From Microbacteriaceae bacterium (GTDB lineage Bacteria > Actinomycetota > Actinomycetes > Actinomycetales > Microbacteriaceae): a stretch of 7,732 nucleotides of DNA. Shown piece after piece: positions 1 through 6,981 of this stretch. Positions within the stretch are counted from its first letter, which is position 1. Each line of letters begins with the position of its first letter. The notes under the pieces were generated by a model, which saw only the letters and a program-made list of their open reading frames with translations, made no database searches and was not told where the DNA came from. A program made the translations under genes and the position numbers. The stretch lies in assembly GCA_023254555.1 (NCBI GenBank), contig JALRLI010000048.1, positions 1 through 7,732 on the forward strand, written 5' to 3'.

Positions 1-2313
1 ATGGCCACGACGACGGTACGCGATCAGGTCGATGATGACATCGCGATGGAAACGCTGACGGTATTCGAAGGCCAGGCGTGCTACTCGGAAGACCGCTTCA
101 GGGTCGTCGCCGTTGACATGGAAAATCGGTGTCTGAATCACCTTTCCGACGTCTGACGAGTAAATTCCGGTACGTGAATCAAGCGGGAGCGTGGTGAAAC
201 CAACCTGGTTGTTGACGATGATGTGCACGGTGCCTCCGGTGCGGTACCCGCGCAACTGAGACATCTGCAGTGTTTCGTAAACCACACCCTGACCAGCCAT
301 CGCCGCGTCACCGTGAATCAGAATGGGCAACGACTTGAAGCTCGCGATTGGTTGACGATCTTGTTTTGCCCGGACAATTCCCTCAAGCACGCCATTGACC
401 GTTTCGAGGTGCGAAGGGTTCGCCGCGAGGTAAACCGGCACCTTATTACCGTTTGGTGCGGTGAAGGTGCCCTCGGTTCCGAGGTGGTACTTCACGTCGC
501 CCGAGCCAGAGTTGCCGGTCTGAGCTCCCTCAAATTCCCTAAAGATCTGGCCGTACGTTTTGCCAGCGATGTTGCTGAGCACGTTGAGGCGACCACGGTG
601 CGCCATACCGATTGCAACATAATCGACTCCGTCTTCGGCTGCCTCGACGAGCATCTCATCGAGCAGCGCGATAACCGACTCTGCACCCTCGAGGCTGAAC
701 CGCTTCTGACCCACGTACTTCGTCTGCAAGAAGGTTTCGAACGCCTCAGCTTCATTGAGTTTGCCCAGGATGCGCATTTGCTCATCGTGGCCCGGCTTCT
801 CGTAAGGAATCTCGACTCGCTCGCGAATCCAGGCGCGCTGTTTGGGATCTTGGATGTGCATATACTCGATGCCAATTTTGCGACAGTAGGAGTCACGCAA
901 GACACCCAAAATCTGGCGCAGTTTCATCGAACGTTGTCCGCCGATACCACCGGTCACGAATTCGCGATCGAGATCCCAGAAGGTGAGTCCGTGGTTCTCA
1001 ATCTCGAGATCTGGATGGGTGCGCTGGGCATACTCAAGCGGGTCAACGTCGGCCATCAAATGGCCACGAACGCGGAACGCATTGATGAGTTCTTGCACGC
1101 GGGCGGTCTTGTCAACGGCGTCTACGCCAACGCTGATGTCTGCAGCCCAATGGATTGGCTCGTAGGGGATGCGCATTGCGGCGAACAACTCTTGGTAGAA
1201 GTCGTGTTGGCCGATGAGCAGCTCGTTCACGATTTTGAGGAACTCGCCTGAGCCAGCACCCTGAATCACCCGGTGGTCGTAGGTACTGGTGAGGGTGATG
1301 GTCTTGCTGATACCCAGGTTCGAGAGCGTTTCTTCTGAGGCTCCCTGAAATTCGGCCGGGTATTCGAGCGCACCGGCACCGATGATGCAAGCCTGGCCTT
1401 TCATCAATCGTGGCACCGAGTGCACAGTTCCGATTCCGCCTGGATTCGTCAGCGACATCGTGGTTCCCTCGAAATCGGGCGCCGTCAGGGCACCCTCGCG
1501 AGCACGTTTGACGAGGTCTTCGTATGCCTCTAAGAACTGGCCGAAATCAAGCTCGTCGGCGCGCTTGATACTCGGAACCATGAGTGCGCGACTTCCGTCG
1601 GCTTTAGGTAGATCGATTGCGATACCGAGGTTGAGATGAGCGGGTGCAACTGCCTCTGGCTTTCCATCAACCTCACGGTAAAACACGTTTTGGCTCGGGA
1701 ACATCTTGGTTGCTTTTACCAGCGCCCAAGCAATGATGTGCGTGAAAGAAACTTTGCCGCCGCGGGTGCGCTTCAAGTGATTGTTGATGACCACTCGGTT
1801 ATCGATTAACAGCTTCGCGGGAATAGTGCGAACGCTGGTGGCGGTGGGAACAGAAAGGCTCTCGTCCATATTCGTGACGAGAGCTTTTGCCATACCGCGT
1901 AGCGGGGTAATTTTGTCTTCTTCGGTTGATTCAGCAGCTTGAACTTCTGCTGCGGTGGCACCCTTGGGTGCTTCGGCAGGAATGGGCTGCGCCTTAGGAG
2001 CTGTGCTCGTGGTTCGCGCTACCGGCTGAACGCCTGTTTCATGAATCGCAATCGGCTGTGTGTGAGTCGTGGCAGCAGGTACAGTGCTCGCCGCCACCGC
2101 TGCCGAGGCCTGCGCAACAGCATCAGCGAGGGGCTGATTTTGCGCTGCAGAACCGCTTGCAGACGGTGCTGGCTCAGAATTGCCAGGGGTGTAATTCTCG
2201 AGAATCGGCCACCATGCCTTGTCTACGGAGTTTTTGTCCTCTTTGTACTGCTTGTACATCTCGTCGACTAGCCACGCATTTGCGCCAAAATCGTCGGTTT
2301 CCTGGCCGCTCAA
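1..2313 (-). CDS. kgd: Multifunctional 2-oxoglutarate decarboxylase/dehydrogenase E1 with fused E2-like domain (KGD/OdhA type), N-terminal 771 residues
   Basis: Thiamine-diphosphate E1 of the 2-oxoglutarate dehydrogenase step of the TCA cycle, in the actinobacterial architecture where an acyltransferase (E2-like) domain is fused ahead of E1. The frame is open from a TTG at 2313 to the left edge, about 771 of the roughly 1,230-1,270 residues usual for the family, so the C-terminal transketolase-like part is outside. Seen: an N-terminal helix-type segment (residues 8-41, FGANAWLVDEMY...), an Ala/Pro-rich linker (about 42-130), an E2 catalytic domain (about 138-375) with its DHRVIQG motif and likely catalytic His347, then E1 motifs HRGRLNVL (572-579), GTEGTF (612-617), NPSHLE, HGDAA (667-671) and NNQVGF (701-706) for ThDP/Mg binding, HVNGDD (732-737), and YRRRGH at the edge. 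No lipoyl domain is present, as is normal for this type. An in-frame TAG lies two codons before the TTG, so no upstream start is possible, and the conserved N-terminus begins before the first internal ATG (Met19). Known in relatives: inhibition by the FHA protein GarA/OdhI; nothing here tests that. Confidence 0.96.
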   Translation of the reverse strand, partial: MSGQETDDFGANAWLVDEMYKQYKEDKNSVDKAWWPILENYTPGNSEPAPSASGSAAQNQPLADAVAQASAAVAASTVPAATTHTQPIAIHETGVQPVARTTSTAPKAQPIPAEAPKGATAAEVQAAESTEEDKITPLRGMAKALVTNMDESLSVPTATSVRTIPAKLLIDNRVVINNHLKRTRGGKVSFTHIIAWALVKATKMFPSQNVFYREVDGKPEAVAPAHLNLGIAIDLPKADGSRALMVPSIKRADELDFGQFLEAYEDLVKRAREGALTAPDFEGTTMSLTNPGGIGTVHSVPRLMKGQACIIGAGALEYPAEFQGASEETLSNLGISKTITLTSTYDHRVIQGAGSGEFLKIVNELLIGQHDFYQELFAAMRIPYEPIHWAADISVGVDAVDKTARVQELINAFRVRGHLMADVDPLEYAQRTHPDLEIENHGLTFWDLDREFVTGGIGGQRSMKLRQILGVLRDSYCRKIGIEYMHIQDPKQRAWIRERVEIPYEKPGHDEQMRILGKLNEAEAFETFLQTKYVGQKRFSLEGAESVIALLDEMLVEAAEDGVDYVAIGMAHRGRLNVLSNIAGKTYGQIFREFEGAQTGNSGSGDVKYHLGTEGTFTAPNGNKVPVYLAANPSHLETVNGVLEGIVRAKQDRQPIASFKSLPILIHGDAAMAGQGVVYETLQMSQLRGYRTGGTVHIIVNNQVGFTTLPLDSRTGIYSSDVGKVIQTPIFHVNGDDPEAVFRVARLAFEYRQRFHRDVIIDLIAYRRRGH

Positions 2314-2322
2314 CCTCTATCG

Positions 2323-2328
2323 CCTTCT
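2323..2328 (-). promoter_or_regulatory. Ribosome binding site for kgd TTG start
   Basis: On the minus strand this reads AGAAGG, 9 nt ahead of the TTG at 2313. Together with the in-frame stop at 2317-2319 it supports the rare TTG start codon. Confidence 0.6.
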
Positions 2329-2391
2329 CTCGTATCGGAGAAAAAATTTCGCATGACGCGAGGCGCGGCTACGATGCACGCGCCGTACCCA

Positions 2392-2397
2392 AGCCTA
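2392..2397 (-). promoter_or_regulatory. Candidate -10 box for kgd
   Basis: Minus-strand TAGGCT fits the TAnnnT pattern of actinobacterial housekeeping promoters. A start about 7 nt downstream would give a leader of about 70 nt before the TTG at 2313. No convincing -35 box is visible at 16-19 nt (closest is TTACTG at 2417-2422, spacing 19), so this is a pattern match only. Confidence 0.4.
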
Positions 2398-2415
2398 ACC
2401 CTTAATAGGTGCTTC

Positions 2416-2432
2416 CCAGTAACTGACACTGG
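2416..2432. promoter_or_regulatory. Dyad CCAGT-N7-ACTGG in divergent promoter region, possible operator
   Basis: A perfect 5-bp inverted repeat with a 7-nt spacer, centred near 2424. It lies between the two candidate divergent -10 boxes and covers the -35 position of both promoters, which is where a regulator controlling kgd and the membrane-protein operon could bind. It does not resemble the TGTGA-N6-TCACA site of GlxR/CRP proteins. A repeat this short can arise by chance. Confidence 0.25.
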
Positions 2433-2439
2433 TGCTCGA

Positions 2440-2445
2440 TATACT
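2440..2445 (+). promoter_or_regulatory. Candidate -10 box for the 2453-5709 operon
   Basis: TATACT is five of six matches to TATAAT and ends 7 nt before an ATG at 2453, so the predicted transcription start falls on that ATG and would make a leaderless mRNA. There is no good -35 at the usual spacing; CTGACA at 2423-2428 is only 11 nt away, too close to serve. Weak -35 elements are common in actinobacteria. Confidence 0.45.
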
Positions 2446-2452
2446 TCACACC

Positions 2453-2503
2453 ATGGGAGAACCTCCGTCTGATCGCCCAAGCACATCGGGGCTTGGTCAA
2501 TGA
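2453..2503 (+). CDS. Possible 16-codon leader peptide ORF, translationally coupled to the downstream gene
   Basis: Short frame ATG...TGA encoding MGEPPSDRPSTSGLGQ, with no recognisable homology. Two features argue it is translated. Its ATG lies exactly where transcription from the TATACT box should begin, as in leaderless actinobacterial mRNAs. Its stop overlaps the next gene's start as ATGA (2500-2503), the classic coupling arrangement. The following gene has only a weak Shine-Dalgarno stretch (GGGG at 2488-2491), so delivery of ribosomes by the short ORF would make sense. No run of identical regulatory codons is present, so amino-acid attenuation is not suggested. A chance ORF of this length is quite possible. 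Confidence 0.35.
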   Translation: MGEPPSDRPSTSGLGQ

Positions 2504-3813
2504 GCGTTGAGGTTTCGTTGCTCCTCGGGCTGCTTCTCGTGCTCGGCACGGGGTTGTTTGTGGCAGCCGAGTTCGCCTTGGTCGGCATTGAGCGATCGGA
2601 GCTCGACCGGCGGGCAGGCTCTGGCGAGCGAGGCATCCACCTCATTCAGACGGCGCTCAAGAACACCTCCACGCACCTCTCCAGCGCACAATTGGGTATC
2701 ACCATCACCACGCTCCTCACTGGATACACGCTTGAACCTGCATTCAGTGCTCTGCTTGAGCCGCCGCTGACAGCCATTGACCTCGGTGGAGGTGCGGCTC
2801 GCGTGATTGGCGCGATTGCTGCCTTAGTGCTCGCCACGCTCATCTCGATGATTCTCGGTGAGCTGGTGCCGAAAAACTGGGCAATCACCGAACCCATTCG
2901 GGTGGCCAAATTCGTGGTACCGTTTCAAACCGTTTTCACGTTGGTGTTCAAACCCGCGGTGGCTCTGCTCAACGGCAGCGCAAACGCGTTTCTCAAACTC
3001 TTTGGTATCGAAGCAAAAGAAGAACTTTCGAGCGCTCGCAGCCCCGAGGAGCTGTCGTCGCTGGTGCGCCATTCGGCTGAGGCGGGCATCCTCGAAGAAG
3101 ACACCGCTACGTTGCTCGACAGAACGATTCGCTTTAGTGAACTGACCGCGGCAGACGCAATGACCCCTCGAATGAGGGTCGAAAGCATTCAGCGCCTCGA
3201 ACACGCAGACGATCTGGTCGCGCTCGCAGTGAAAACGGGATTCTCACGTTTTCCGGTCTATGGCGAAGACCAAGATGACATTTTCGGAATCGTGCATCTC
3301 AAGCAGGCTATTGCGGTTCCAAGGGCGAAGCGTGATGAGGTACCGGTGGCTGCGCTCGAAGAGGAGGCATTGCGCGTTCCAGAAACGATGAAGCTTGATG
3401 CCCTGCTGCAGGAACTTCGCCAAGCGGGTTTTCAGATGGCGATTGTGGTGGATGAGTATGGCGGAACTGCCGGCATCATCACACTTGAAGATCTGGTCGA
3501 AGAGATTATCGGTGAGGTCGCGGATGAGCACGATCGAGCGCTCGCAGGCATTGTGCGCGGTGTCGACTCCTTTACGTTCCCGGCGTCACTGCGACCAGAT
3601 GAAGTGCTTGATCGAACCGGGCTGCACATTCCAGAAGACGGACCGTACGATACCGCCGCAGGTTTTGTGATGAGCGAGCTCGGCCGGATTGCGACTGTTG
3701 GTGATGAGATTGATGTGCCCGGAGGTCGCCTCAGGGTCGAACGGCTTGATGGTCGCCGAATCGACCGACTCCGGTTCACGCCTCACCCCGAAGAGGTGTT
3801 CGCTGATGAGTGA
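2500..3813 (+). CDS. DUF21-CBS-CorC_HlyC membrane protein (hemolysin C/CorC/CNNM-like family)
   Basis: Integral membrane protein of the family formerly called hemolysins or UPF0053. Characterised relatives (CorC, CNNM) act in Mg2+ export or homeostasis, so a divalent-cation role is inferred, not shown. The 437 residues fit the family length. Domains: DUF21 transmembrane domain (about 1-195; hydrophobic stretches near 5-29, 64-88, 100-120 and 136-158) with conserved SSAQLGIT (61-68) and GELVPKN (120-126); two CBS domains (about 219-275 and 283-342), the second carrying DEYGGTAGIITLEDLVEEI (318-336); and a C-terminal CorC_HlyC domain (about 350-428). CBS pairs commonly bind adenine nucleotides. 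The ATG at 2500 is the first start after an in-frame TGA at 2470-2472 and gives the expected short N-terminus before the first membrane segment. It overlaps the upstream 16-codon ORF by 4 nt and the next gene by 8 nt. Confidence 0.93.
   Translation: MSVEVSLLLGLLLVLGTGLFVAAEFALVGIERSELDRRAGSGERGIHLIQTALKNTSTHLSSAQLGITITTLLTGYTLEPAFSALLEPPLTAIDLGGGAARVIGAIAALVLATLISMILGELVPKNWAITEPIRVAKFVVPFQTVFTLVFKPAVALLNGSANAFLKLFGIEAKEELSSARSPEELSSLVRHSAEAGILEEDTATLLDRTIRFSELTAADAMTPRMRVESIQRLEHADDLVALAVKTGFSRFPVYGEDQDDIFGIVHLKQAIAVPRAKRDEVPVAALEEEALRVPETMKLDALLQELRQAGFQMAIVVDEYGGTAGIITLEDLVEEIIGEVADEHDRALAGIVRGVDSFTFPASLRPDEVLDRTGLHIPEDGPYDTAAGFVMSELGRIATVGDEIDVPGGRLRVERLDGRRIDRLRFTPHPEEVFADE
3792..3796 (+). 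promoter_or_regulatory. Ribosome binding site that fixes the second DUF21-CBS start at 3806
   Basis: AGAGG sits inside the end of the preceding gene, 9 nt before ATG 3806. It favours this start over the in-frame ATG at 3689, which would add 39 residues translated from the body of the upstream gene. Confidence 0.65.
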
Positions 3814-4849
3814 TTGGTTCGGCCTGGTATGGCTCGTCGTTCTGCTGCTCGGCAATGCCTTCTTTGTGGCAGCTGAGTTTGCAGTTATCTCTGCACGACG
3901 GTCGCAGATTGAGCCGCTCGCCGAAGCGGGAAGTAAACGCGCCAAAACCGCGTTGCACGCGATAGGCAACGTCTCGCAGATGCTTGCAACGAGCCAGCTT
4001 GGCATCACCGTGTGCTCGCTGCTGATTTTGGTCTTGAGTGAGCCGAGCATCCATCACCTGCTTGAAGGGCCGTTGGCGTTTACCGGGATGAGCGAGGGAT
4101 GGGTGCTCGGAGTCTCGTTTGTGCTGACGCTGGTTCTCGTGTCGTACCTACACGTGGTTTTTGGCGAGATGGTGCCAAAGAATGCATCGTTCAGTTTTCC
4201 GGATCGCGCGGTCTTGTTGCTGGCTCCGCCGCTCGTCGTCATCGCACGTGTCGTGGGTCCCGTTACCACCCTGTTTAACTGGATCGCCAACGGCATCCTC
4301 CGTTTGTTTGGGGTTCGCGCGAGCGGTGAGATTGCAAGCGCCTTCACCCTTGAGCAGGTAGCGAACATTGTGAGCCACTCCACCCGCGAGGGTGTGCTGC
4401 AGGATAAATCAGGGGCGTTGACTGCAGCGTTTGAGTTCACTGAGAAAAAGGTTGCCGACGTAGCGCTGCCCGTCGACGGCATCGTGACGCTTCCAGTTGA
4501 TGCGACGCCCGCAGACGTCGAGGCGGCAGTGACGAAGTTTGGCTTCTCGCGCTACGTATTGGTCGGCGAAGACGGTGAAATAGCCGGCTATGTGCACGCA
4601 AAAGACATCATCGATCTCCGCGATGATGAGATGAACGTTCAGATTCCTGTAAAGCGAGTTCGCGGGGTTATATCGGTGCTTCCAGATACCGACCTCGAAG
4701 ATGTGCTTGCCCGGCTTCGGGTGAACGGTAGCCATTTGGCTCGCGTTATCACCCATGATGGGGTGACGACCGGTGTGCTCTTTTTCGAAGACATCATCGA
4801 AGAGCTTGTCGGCGAGGTCAATGATGCGACCAGAAGAGGGCGTTACTAG
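3806..4849 (+). CDS. DUF21-CBS membrane protein lacking the C-terminal CorC_HlyC domain
   Basis: Paralogue of the preceding protein, 347 residues. The DUF21 membrane domain (about 1-195; hydrophobic stretches near 5-29, 64-80, 98-120 and 135-160) keeps the signatures FVAAEFAVISARR (20-32), SQLGIT (63-68) and GEMVPKN (120-126). Two CBS domains follow (about 216-272 and 280-337). The second is degenerate beside its neighbour: the usual DEYGGTAGIIT stretch has become HDGVTTGVLFFED (317-329). The protein stops soon after, at EELVGEVND, with no CorC_HlyC domain. Such short partners are often found next to a full-length copy in actinobacteria, so a hetero-oligomer is plausible but inferred. The start overlaps the upstream gene by 8 nt, and the TAG stop shares its G with the GTG start of nnrD. 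A role in Mg2+ or other divalent-cation handling comes only from the family. Confidence 0.92.
   Translation: MSDWFGLVWLVVLLLGNAFFVAAEFAVISARRSQIEPLAEAGSKRAKTALHAIGNVSQMLATSQLGITVCSLLILVLSEPSIHHLLEGPLAFTGMSEGWVLGVSFVLTLVLVSYLHVVFGEMVPKNASFSFPDRAVLLLAPPLVVIARVVGPVTTLFNWIANGILRLFGVRASGEIASAFTLEQVANIVSHSTREGVLQDKSGALTAAFEFTEKKVADVALPVDGIVTLPVDATPADVEAAVTKFGFSRYVLVGEDGEIAGYVHAKDIIDLRDDEMNVQIPVKRVRGVISVLPDTDLEDVLARLRVNGSHLARVITHDGVTTGVLFFEDIIEELVGEVNDATRRGRY
4835..4840 (+). promoter_or_regulatory. Ribosome binding site for the nnrD GTG start
   Basis: AGAGGG, 8 nt ahead of GTG 4849, within the last codons of the preceding gene. It supports the GTG start that overlaps the upstream stop by one base. 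Confidence 0.65.
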
Positions 4850-5709
4850 TGGTTCATGAGACGCAGTTTGGCAATTCGGATGCGCTGAAATATCTACGCA
4901 CGCCGCTGCCAAGCGATGACAAGTACAGTCGGGGTGTCGTCGGCTTTGTCAGCGGTTCAGAACAGTACCCAGGTGCCGCTGTGCTCGGAGTGACCGCGGC
5001 GCTGTCAGTGGGTGTGGGAATGGTTCGATTCTTGAGCTCGGCGAAACCAACGTCACTCGTTCTTGGGGCTCGCCCAGAAGTTGTTATTCGTGAGGGTCCC
5101 GTTGACGCGTGGGTGCTCGGTTCGGGAATTGACACAAGCGAGCGGAGCGATCAAACAACCGAATCGATTCTGGCGGCATTCGCTACCGGCGCACCGTGTG
5201 TCGTGGATGCCGGCGCCCTTGACCTCATTGACTCACTCGAAGATTCAGCGCCCGCTGGCACGTGGGTGGTAATCACTCCGCATGCCCATGAACTCGCTCG
5301 AATGTTCACCCGGGCAGGCACCGAGGTGAGCGTGAATGACATCATGGCCGATCCAGCCGCGTGGGCCCAGAAGGCCGCGCAGAAGTGGAAGGTCAGTGTT
5401 CTACTCAAAGGTGCAGAGACCGTCGTGGTTGACCGTGATGATCAAGATTCAGTGATTCTGCCAGCCCAGGGAAGTGCTTGGCTTGCCACCGCGGGCACCG
5501 GCGACGTGCTCGCTGGCGCTCTCGGGGCGGTCTTGGCAGGGGCCTCCGTCGCACACGCATCCGCAAGAGAGTTCACGGGATGCGTCGCCGCGGCAGCCAC
5601 GCTGCACGCAAATGCTTCGCGGTCGCTCCCTGCACCCTTCACAGCGCTTGCGCTCGCCGATGCGCTTGGCGCGGCTCGAAGAGCGCTCAGCGCACCACCG
5701 AAAAGGTAG
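4849..5709 (+). CDS. nnrD: ADP-dependent (S)-NAD(P)H-hydrate dehydratase
   Basis: Cytosolic metabolite-repair enzyme that dehydrates the S form of hydrated NADH and NADPH, using ADP (ATP in eukaryotes) as phosphate donor or cofactor. The 286 residues match a stand-alone dehydratase of the ribokinase-like fold, equivalent to the C-terminal half of bifunctional E. coli Nnr/YjeF; no NnrE epimerase domain is attached or encoded nearby. Visible motifs: KYSRGVVGFVSGSEQYPGAA (25-44, N-terminal glycine-rich substrate region), ITPHAHELARM (142-152), LLKGAETVV (185-193), and the phosphate-binding LATAGTGDVLAG (212-223), whose Asp219 should be the catalytic base. GTG start, one-base overlap with the upstream CBS-protein gene and a good ribosome site indicate translation as the last gene of the operon. 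A stem-loop follows the stop. Function is assigned with confidence from motifs; the link to the CBS proteins is only genomic. Confidence 0.94.
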   Translation: MVHETQFGNSDALKYLRTPLPSDDKYSRGVVGFVSGSEQYPGAAVLGVTAALSVGVGMVRFLSSAKPTSLVLGARPEVVIREGPVDAWVLGSGIDTSERSDQTTESILAAFATGAPCVVDAGALDLIDSLEDSAPAGTWVVITPHAHELARMFTRAGTEVSVNDIMADPAAWAQKAAQKWKVSVLLKGAETVVVDRDDQDSVILPAQGSAWLATAGTGDVLAGALGAVLAGASVAHASAREFTGCVAAAATLHANASRSLPAPFTALALADALGAARRALSAPPKR

Positions 5710-5715
5710 CTAGAG

Positions 5716-5751
5716 ATCTTGGCGCTACGCGCACAGCTCAGCCGCCAAGGT
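5716..5751. terminator. Stem-loop in the nnrD/metX convergent gap, possible bidirectional terminator
   Basis: CTTGGCG (5718-5724) pairs with CGCCAAG (5743-5749). The stem can be extended inward by CT/AG with one bulged C (5742), leaving a 13-nt loop (5727-5739), and outward by a G-U and an A-U pair. It fills the 41-bp gap between the stops of two convergent genes. Neither strand has a U-tract after the stem, so it is not a textbook intrinsic terminator; GC-rich hairpins without U-tracts have been proposed for actinobacteria. Confidence 0.5.
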
Positions 5752-6962
5752 TATGCCTCGGTCGACAGGAGGCGAGCAAGGTCAGCGCCCACGCGCTCGT
5801 GCTCAATCAAGAAGCTGTCGTGACCAAATTCTGAATCCAGAACCGATGGCACGTCACCGTCAATGTTTCCCGGCACAGCACGCGCGATAATCTCTTGCCC
5901 GTCAAGGGTGAAGAGGCGGTCGCTCGGGATGCCGATTACCAGCGTCGGGATGGTAATCTGCGCGAGTGCATCGTCTATACCGCCGCGTCCGCGACCCACG
6001 TCGTGTGAGTTCATCGCTTGCACGAGGGTTACGTATGAGTTTGCATCAAAGCGTCTGGTGAACTTGTTGCCGTGAAAGTCGAGGTATGACTCAACCGCGT
6101 ACCGACCGCCATCGCCCAGCGGGCTGACTGCTGACTGCCATGATCGGCCGAATCGATCGTTGAGCTCGGTGAAGCTTCGGTAGTTCAAGAGAGCCATCCG
6201 TCGTGCGGTGGCCAGTCCGTGGTGGGGGCCGTGCCCGAGATCGGCATCGTAGTAGTTGCCGCCATTGAAGTCGGGGTCGCTTCGGATGGCCTCGAGCTGT
6301 ACGAGATTGAGGCCAATTTGGTCAGCCGTCGTCACCGGGGGAGCGGCAATAACGCCGAGCCGGGCAACCTGTTCGGGGTGCATAATCGCGTATTCAAGCG
6401 CGTGCATTCCGCCCATCGAGCCACCAATGACTGCCTGCCACTTGGTGATTGAGAGTTCAGCCGCGAACGCTGCCATTGCATTCACCTGGTCGCGAATCGT
6501 CAAGAAAGGAAAGCGCGAACCCCACTCCTGGTGGTCGGGTGCGAGGGATGCCGGACCGGTTGTTCCTTGGCAGCCGCCGAGCACGTTCGGCGCGATGATG
6601 CACCAGCGGTCGGTGTCGAGTGCCTTCCCCGGGCCGACCACGTCTTCCCACCAGCCATCTGTTGCGTGGCCAGCACCCGCACTTCCGATGAGGTGGCTGT
6701 CGCCGGTGAGGGCGTGCGCAACCAGAATGGCGTTATCTTTGGCTTCGTTCAGTTCACCAAACGCCTCATAGGCTATCCGCACGTTCGGCAACGAATCGCC
6801 GTGTTCAGTGGTGAAGGCACCGATTGATACGAACTGGCGATTGCCGACAGGGTCGCCATCACGCCACGCCCCAGAAACAGGTGGCTTTCCAATGAGTGAC
6901 CTGATTTGGGCATCCGTGATGAAGTCTGTCGGTGACGAGTCTTCGGGTGTCTGCCAGTCCAT
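5751..6962 (-). CDS. metX: Homoserine O-acetyltransferase (MetX, alpha/beta hydrolase fold)
   Basis: Transfers an acetyl group from acetyl-CoA to homoserine, the activation step of methionine synthesis. 403 residues, slightly longer than most because of an extra N-terminal stretch of about 30 residues before GAWRDGDPVGNRQF. Seen: NVLGGCQGTTGPAS (126-139), nucleophile elbow GGSMGGMHALEYA (180-192) with Ser182, SDRLF (347-351) with Asp348, and GHDSF (380-384) with His381, giving the complete Ser-Asp-His triad. Some MetX-family members use succinyl-CoA; motifs alone do not exclude that. The ATG at 6962 has only a weak GAG at 5-7 nt upstream, and no clear promoter lies between it and the hairpin at 6982-7028. 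Lies downstream of metY in the same direction, so the two form a methionine module through O-acetylhomoserine. Confidence 0.96.
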   Translation of the reverse strand: MDWQTPEDSSPTDFITDAQIRSLIGKPPVSGAWRDGDPVGNRQFVSIGAFTTEHGDSLPNVRIAYEAFGELNEAKDNAILVAHALTGDSHLIGSAGAGHATDGWWEDVVGPGKALDTDRWCIIAPNVLGGCQGTTGPASLAPDHQEWGSRFPFLTIRDQVNAMAAFAAELSITKWQAVIGGSMGGMHALEYAIMHPEQVARLGVIAAPPVTTADQIGLNLVQLEAIRSDPDFNGGNYYDADLGHGPHHGLATARRMALLNYRSFTELNDRFGRSWQSAVSPLGDGGRYAVESYLDFHGNKFTRRFDANSYVTLVQAMNSHDVGRGRGGIDDALAQITIPTLVIGIPSDRLFTLDGQEIIARAVPGNIDGDVPSVLDSEFGHDSFLIEHERVGADLARLLSTEA

Positions 6963-6981
6963 AGTTCTCTATTCTGCCGGT

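Noticed and set aside
223..1251. A 342-codon open frame on the plus strand opposite kgd
   Set aside because: It lies wholly antisense to highly conserved E1/E2 motifs of kgd, has no recognisable domain, and is the kind of shadow frame produced by GC-biased third positions.
2328..2341. TCTC-N6-GAGA palindrome next to a run of A residues upstream of kgd
   Set aside because: The stem is only 4 bp; on the kgd strand the T run comes before the hairpin, so it is not a terminator.
2423..2428. CTGACA as a -35 box for the plus-strand operon
   Set aside because: Spacing to TATACT is 11 nt, too short for a sigma-70-type promoter.
3689..3805. 39 extra N-terminal residues for the second DUF21-CBS protein from an upstream ATG
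   Set aside because: The extension is translated from the coding region of the preceding gene and lies ahead of a family-typical N-terminus; a good ribosome site precedes ATG 3806 instead.
5478..5834. A 118-codon plus-strand frame crossing the nnrD/metX junction
   Set aside because: It overlaps the phosphate-binding end of nnrD in another frame and runs antisense into metX; its composition (Arg/Ala-rich) is that of a shadow frame.
6256..6771. A 171-codon plus-strand frame inside metX
   Set aside because: It is antisense to the MetX active-site region and has no recognisable domain.
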